Shown here: positions 6,734 through 8,010 of the stretch, one piece after another
Numbering within the stretch: position 1 is the first letter of the stretch
How the letters are laid out: every line of letters begins with the position of its first letter
NCBI GenBank assembly: GCA_035500455.1
Contig: DATJXG010000225.1
Span: forward strand, 1 to 8,010
DNA: 8,010 nt
Source of the DNA: DATJXG01 sp035500455
Lineage (GTDB): Bacteria > Acidobacteriota > Terriglobia > Terriglobales > Acidobacteriaceae
Reading direction: 5' to 3'
Notes under the pieces: model-generated
Told to the model about the DNA's origin: nothing
Seen by the model: only the letters and a program-made list of their open reading frames with translations
Database searches by the model: none
Made by a program: the position numbers and the translations under genes

Positions 6734-6745
6734 AATGTTTCAAAC
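6734..6745. promoter_or_regulatory. Second copy of the operator motif
   Basis: AATGTTTCAAAC repeats one half and the core of the palindrome at 6759-6773; its own dyad is limited to GTTTCAAAC (6737-6745). The centres of the two sites are 25 bp apart. It lies in the leader of the regulator gene, 7 bp before the start codon. Confidence 0.5.
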
Positions 6746-6758
6746 GGCAAGAAGGGAA

Positions 6759-6773
6759 AATGTTTGAAACATT
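6759..6773. promoter_or_regulatory. Palindromic operator overlapping the -10 box
   Basis: AATGTTTGAAACATT is a perfect 15-bp palindrome with a single central base. Its end shares three bases with the -10 box and it covers the expected transcription start, so a bound protein should block initiation. It is the probable site for the adjacent MerR-type regulator or another repressor. Confidence 0.6.
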
Positions 6774-6798
6774 CTAGGCGTGAGTTGCTCACTGTCAA
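6771..6798 (-). promoter_or_regulatory. Promoter of the merR-type operon
   Basis: On the minus strand a perfect TTGACA (6793-6798) is followed after 16 bp by TAGAAT (6771-6776, 5 of 6 to TATAAT). Transcription should start near 6764, giving a leader of about 37 nt before the ATG at 6727. This is the best sigma-70-type promoter in the window. Confidence 0.75.
6780..6792. promoter_or_regulatory. Dyad in the promoter spacer
   Basis: GTGAG and CTCAC are perfect inverted arms around a 3-bp centre (minus strand GTGAGCAACTCAC). The dyad fills most of the -35/-10 spacer, which is where MerR-family proteins commonly bind. Binding by the adjacent regulator is inferred. Confidence 0.5.
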
Positions 6799-6908
6799 CG
6801 AATGATTCGGAAGCGGAGGTTAACTAGAAGAGTTCTAGGTAGCGCTGGCGCCCACACCCACGCCGCGGAAAGAACGCACAGTGATCTAGTGCCCAAGCGT
6901 GCAGGCCA

Positions 6909-6937
6909 TTGCGCCCCGGCGCCAGATTCGATACAAC
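6909..6937 (+). promoter_or_regulatory. Candidate promoter of the RbsD-like gene
   Basis: TTGCGC (6909-6914) and TACAAC (6932-6937) are separated by 17 bp. Both boxes are imperfect. Initiation near 6944 would leave a leader of about 20 nt containing AAAGG ahead of the GTG start at 6963. The intervening 6799-6908 shows nothing else I can support. Confidence 0.3.
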
Positions 6938-6962
6938 AATGCGAGTGGAAAGGCGGCTCCCC

Positions 6963-7505
6963 GTGCTGAAAATCTCCTGGATTCTCGTACTTCTATTGTC
7001 ATCCGTGACTGCAAACGCGGCCCCACCCGAATGGACCGCGCGCCTGGCTGAAGCCATGCCCTTGCTCGGCCATCGCAACTGGATCCTGGTGGTTGATTCG
7101 GCTTACCCCCTGCAGACCTCTCCCGGAGTCCAAACCATCGAAACCAACGCGGCCCAGACCGAGGTCCTCAAAATCGTCCTTCACGCCATCAACCGCTCCA
7201 TTCAGGTGCGCCCAACCATCTACATGGACGCCGAACTGCCTTTTGTGCCCGAATCCGATGCCCCCGGCGTCTCTGCCTACCGCGATGAGGTCGGCCCCCT
7301 GCTTCACAACTACCCGGTGCAATCCCTGCCGCACGAAAAAATCATCTCTACTATCGACGACGCGGGCAAGACCTTCCATGTACTGATACTGAAAACCAAC
7401 ATGACCATCCCTTACACCTCGGTTTTCATCCGCCTGGACTGCAAATACTGGAGCGCCGATCAGGAAAAGCGTCTTAGGGAAAAAATGAGTGACGCCTCCA
7501 GGTAG
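6963..7505 (+). CDS. Secreted RbsD/FucU-like (sugar mutarotase-fold) protein
   Basis: A protein of 180 residues from GTG 6963. That start has AAAGG 9 nt upstream and fits the candidate promoter. ATG 6939 is an alternative that adds 8 residues and has no ribosome site. The N-terminus is a clear signal peptide (LKISWILVLLLSSVTANA, cleaved near residue 20). The mature part resembles RbsD/FucU, which interconvert ring forms of ribose or fucose. LGHRNWILVVDSAYP matches the LGH...VVxDAGxP signature with His37 and Asp45 at the 8-residue spacing of E. coli RbsD His20 and Asp28. PHEKI offers His124 for His106, and TIPYTSVFIRL matches SPYANIIL with Tyr151 kept but Asn replaced by Ser153. Known RbsD/FucU enzymes are cytosolic, so export is unusual. 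Activity on a periplasmic sugar is possible; a non-catalytic use of the fold is equally open. Confidence 0.75.
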   Translation: MLKISWILVLLLSSVTANAAPPEWTARLAEAMPLLGHRNWILVVDSAYPLQTSPGVQTIETNAAQTEVLKIVLHAINRSIQVRPTIYMDAELPFVPESDAPGVSAYRDEVGPLLHNYPVQSLPHEKIISTIDDAGKTFHVLILKTNMTIPYTSVFIRLDCKYWSADQEKRLREKMSDASR

Positions 7506-7561
7506 GGGATAAGGCGGTCCGCTGTCAGGCCCGTCCGCTTACAATTTAGGTTCAGCCGGAG

Positions 7562-7592
7562 CGGCCGTACCTGGTCCCGGCCGTACCTGGTC
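7562..7592 (+). repeat. Tandem 15-bp repeat, period 16
   Basis: CGGCCGTACCTGGTC occurs exactly at 7562-7576 and 7578-7592, separated by one base. It lies in the 113-bp gap upstream of the hydrolase gene, 26 bp before its start codon. A TACAAT box at 7540-7545 lies just upstream, without a clear -35. Confidence 0.8.
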
Positions 7593-7618
7593 TCGATCAA
7601 GACTCTGGAGTATTGACA

Positions 7619-8010
7619 ATGCGAGGATTTTTCTTCGGCCGTGGTGCTGCCCTTTGGGCGATGGCTTTGATGTTTGCGCCCGCTGTTCTCGCCCAGACTT
7701 CTCCCCAAACCCCGGACGTTCCAACAACCTACCAAACCCCGACCACAGCCTACGACTACGTGAAGCGCGAAGTCATGCTCCCCATGCGCGACGGAGTCCG
7801 CCTCTACACCGTCATCGTTATTCCCAAAGACGCAAAGAACGCTCCCATCGTCCTCGTTCGAACGCCCTACAACGCGGCAAAGCACGCCGAGCGCTATTTC
7901 TCGCCCCACATGCTGGCGGCTGTGCCGGAAGGCGATGAAGTCTTCGCGCGTGACGGCTACATACTCGCCTTCCAGGACGTCCGCGGCAAGTACGGTTCGG
8001 AAGGCGACTA
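7619..8010 (+). CDS. Secreted CocE/NonD-family (S15-like) hydrolase, 5' part
   Basis: Only the first 130 codons are in the window; the frame is open at the right edge. The ATG at 7619 has GGAG 8 nt upstream. The signal peptide is plain (ALWAMALMFAPAVLA, cleavage near residue 25), followed by a Thr/Pro/Gln-rich stretch. From about residue 45 the sequence is that of the CocE/NonD and alpha-amino-acid ester hydrolase group: YVKREVMLPMRDGVRLYTVI, PIVLVRTPYN and GYILAFQDVRGKYGSEGDY. These proteins are serine hydrolases of alpha/beta fold acting on acyl, ester or X-Pro substrates. The catalytic Ser, Asp and His lie beyond the window, so activity and substrate cannot be judged. It follows the RbsD-like gene on the same strand by 113 bp, and may have its own promoter. 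Confidence 0.87.
   Translation, partial: MRGFFFGRGAALWAMALMFAPAVLAQTSPQTPDVPTTYQTPTTAYDYVKREVMLPMRDGVRLYTVIVIPKDAKNAPIVLVRTPYNAAKHAERYFSPHMLAAVPEGDEVFARDGYILAFQDVRGKYGSEGD

Noticed and set aside
6824..7078. Minus-strand open frame of 84 codons near the divergent promoters
   Set aside because: Overlaps the signal peptide of the RbsD-like gene, has no ribosome site and no motif.
7460..7909. Minus-strand open frame of 149 codons
   Set aside because: Antisense to the hydrolase gene and the intergenic repeat; the plus-strand reading matches a known family.

Overview
The window (about 60% G+C) looks like chromosomal DNA of an acidobacterium, probably of the Terriglobia/Koribacter type. This is inferred from gene style, not from a marker gene. 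The clues are a membrane-tethered winged-helix/PD40-repeat protein, a secreted HExxH protein ending in GIM, a soluble PRC-barrel/MgtE_N/CBS protein, and a RibBA with an altered cyclohydrolase half. No rRNA, tRNA, CRISPR array, transposase or phage gene is visible.

Left part (1-3068): a long minus-strand gene, open at the left edge, encodes an N-terminal OmpR-type DNA-binding domain, one membrane helix and eleven PD40 repeats. Its only plausible starts are GTG or TTG. A 225-bp divergent gap separates it from a plus-strand secreted zinc-metalloprotease-like protein.

Middle (3069-5957): a 69-residue protein of unknown function and a 413-residue PRC/MgtE_N/CBS protein lie on the minus strand. 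Diverging from them is ribBA of riboflavin synthesis, with a promoter so close to its ATG that the mRNA may be leaderless. The cyclohydrolase half of RibBA keeps its zinc cysteines but has changes in the GTP-binding and catalytic motifs. A degenerate tandem repeat follows ribBA.

Right part (5958-8010): a minus-strand pair, a MerR-type regulator followed by a small four-cysteine protein, is driven by a near-consensus promoter (TTGACA-N16-TAGAAT). Dyads sit in the promoter spacer, across the -10 box and in the leader, which suggests autoregulation. Diverging from this pair is a secreted protein that resembles the sugar mutarotases RbsD/FucU. After a short tandem repeat comes the start of a secreted CocE/NonD-type (S15-like) hydrolase, cut by the right edge.

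The genes do not form one pathway. The strongest leads are the exported RbsD/FucU-like protein, the MerR operator array, the altered RibBA active sites, and the two uncharacterised proteins (HExxH protein and 69-residue protein).
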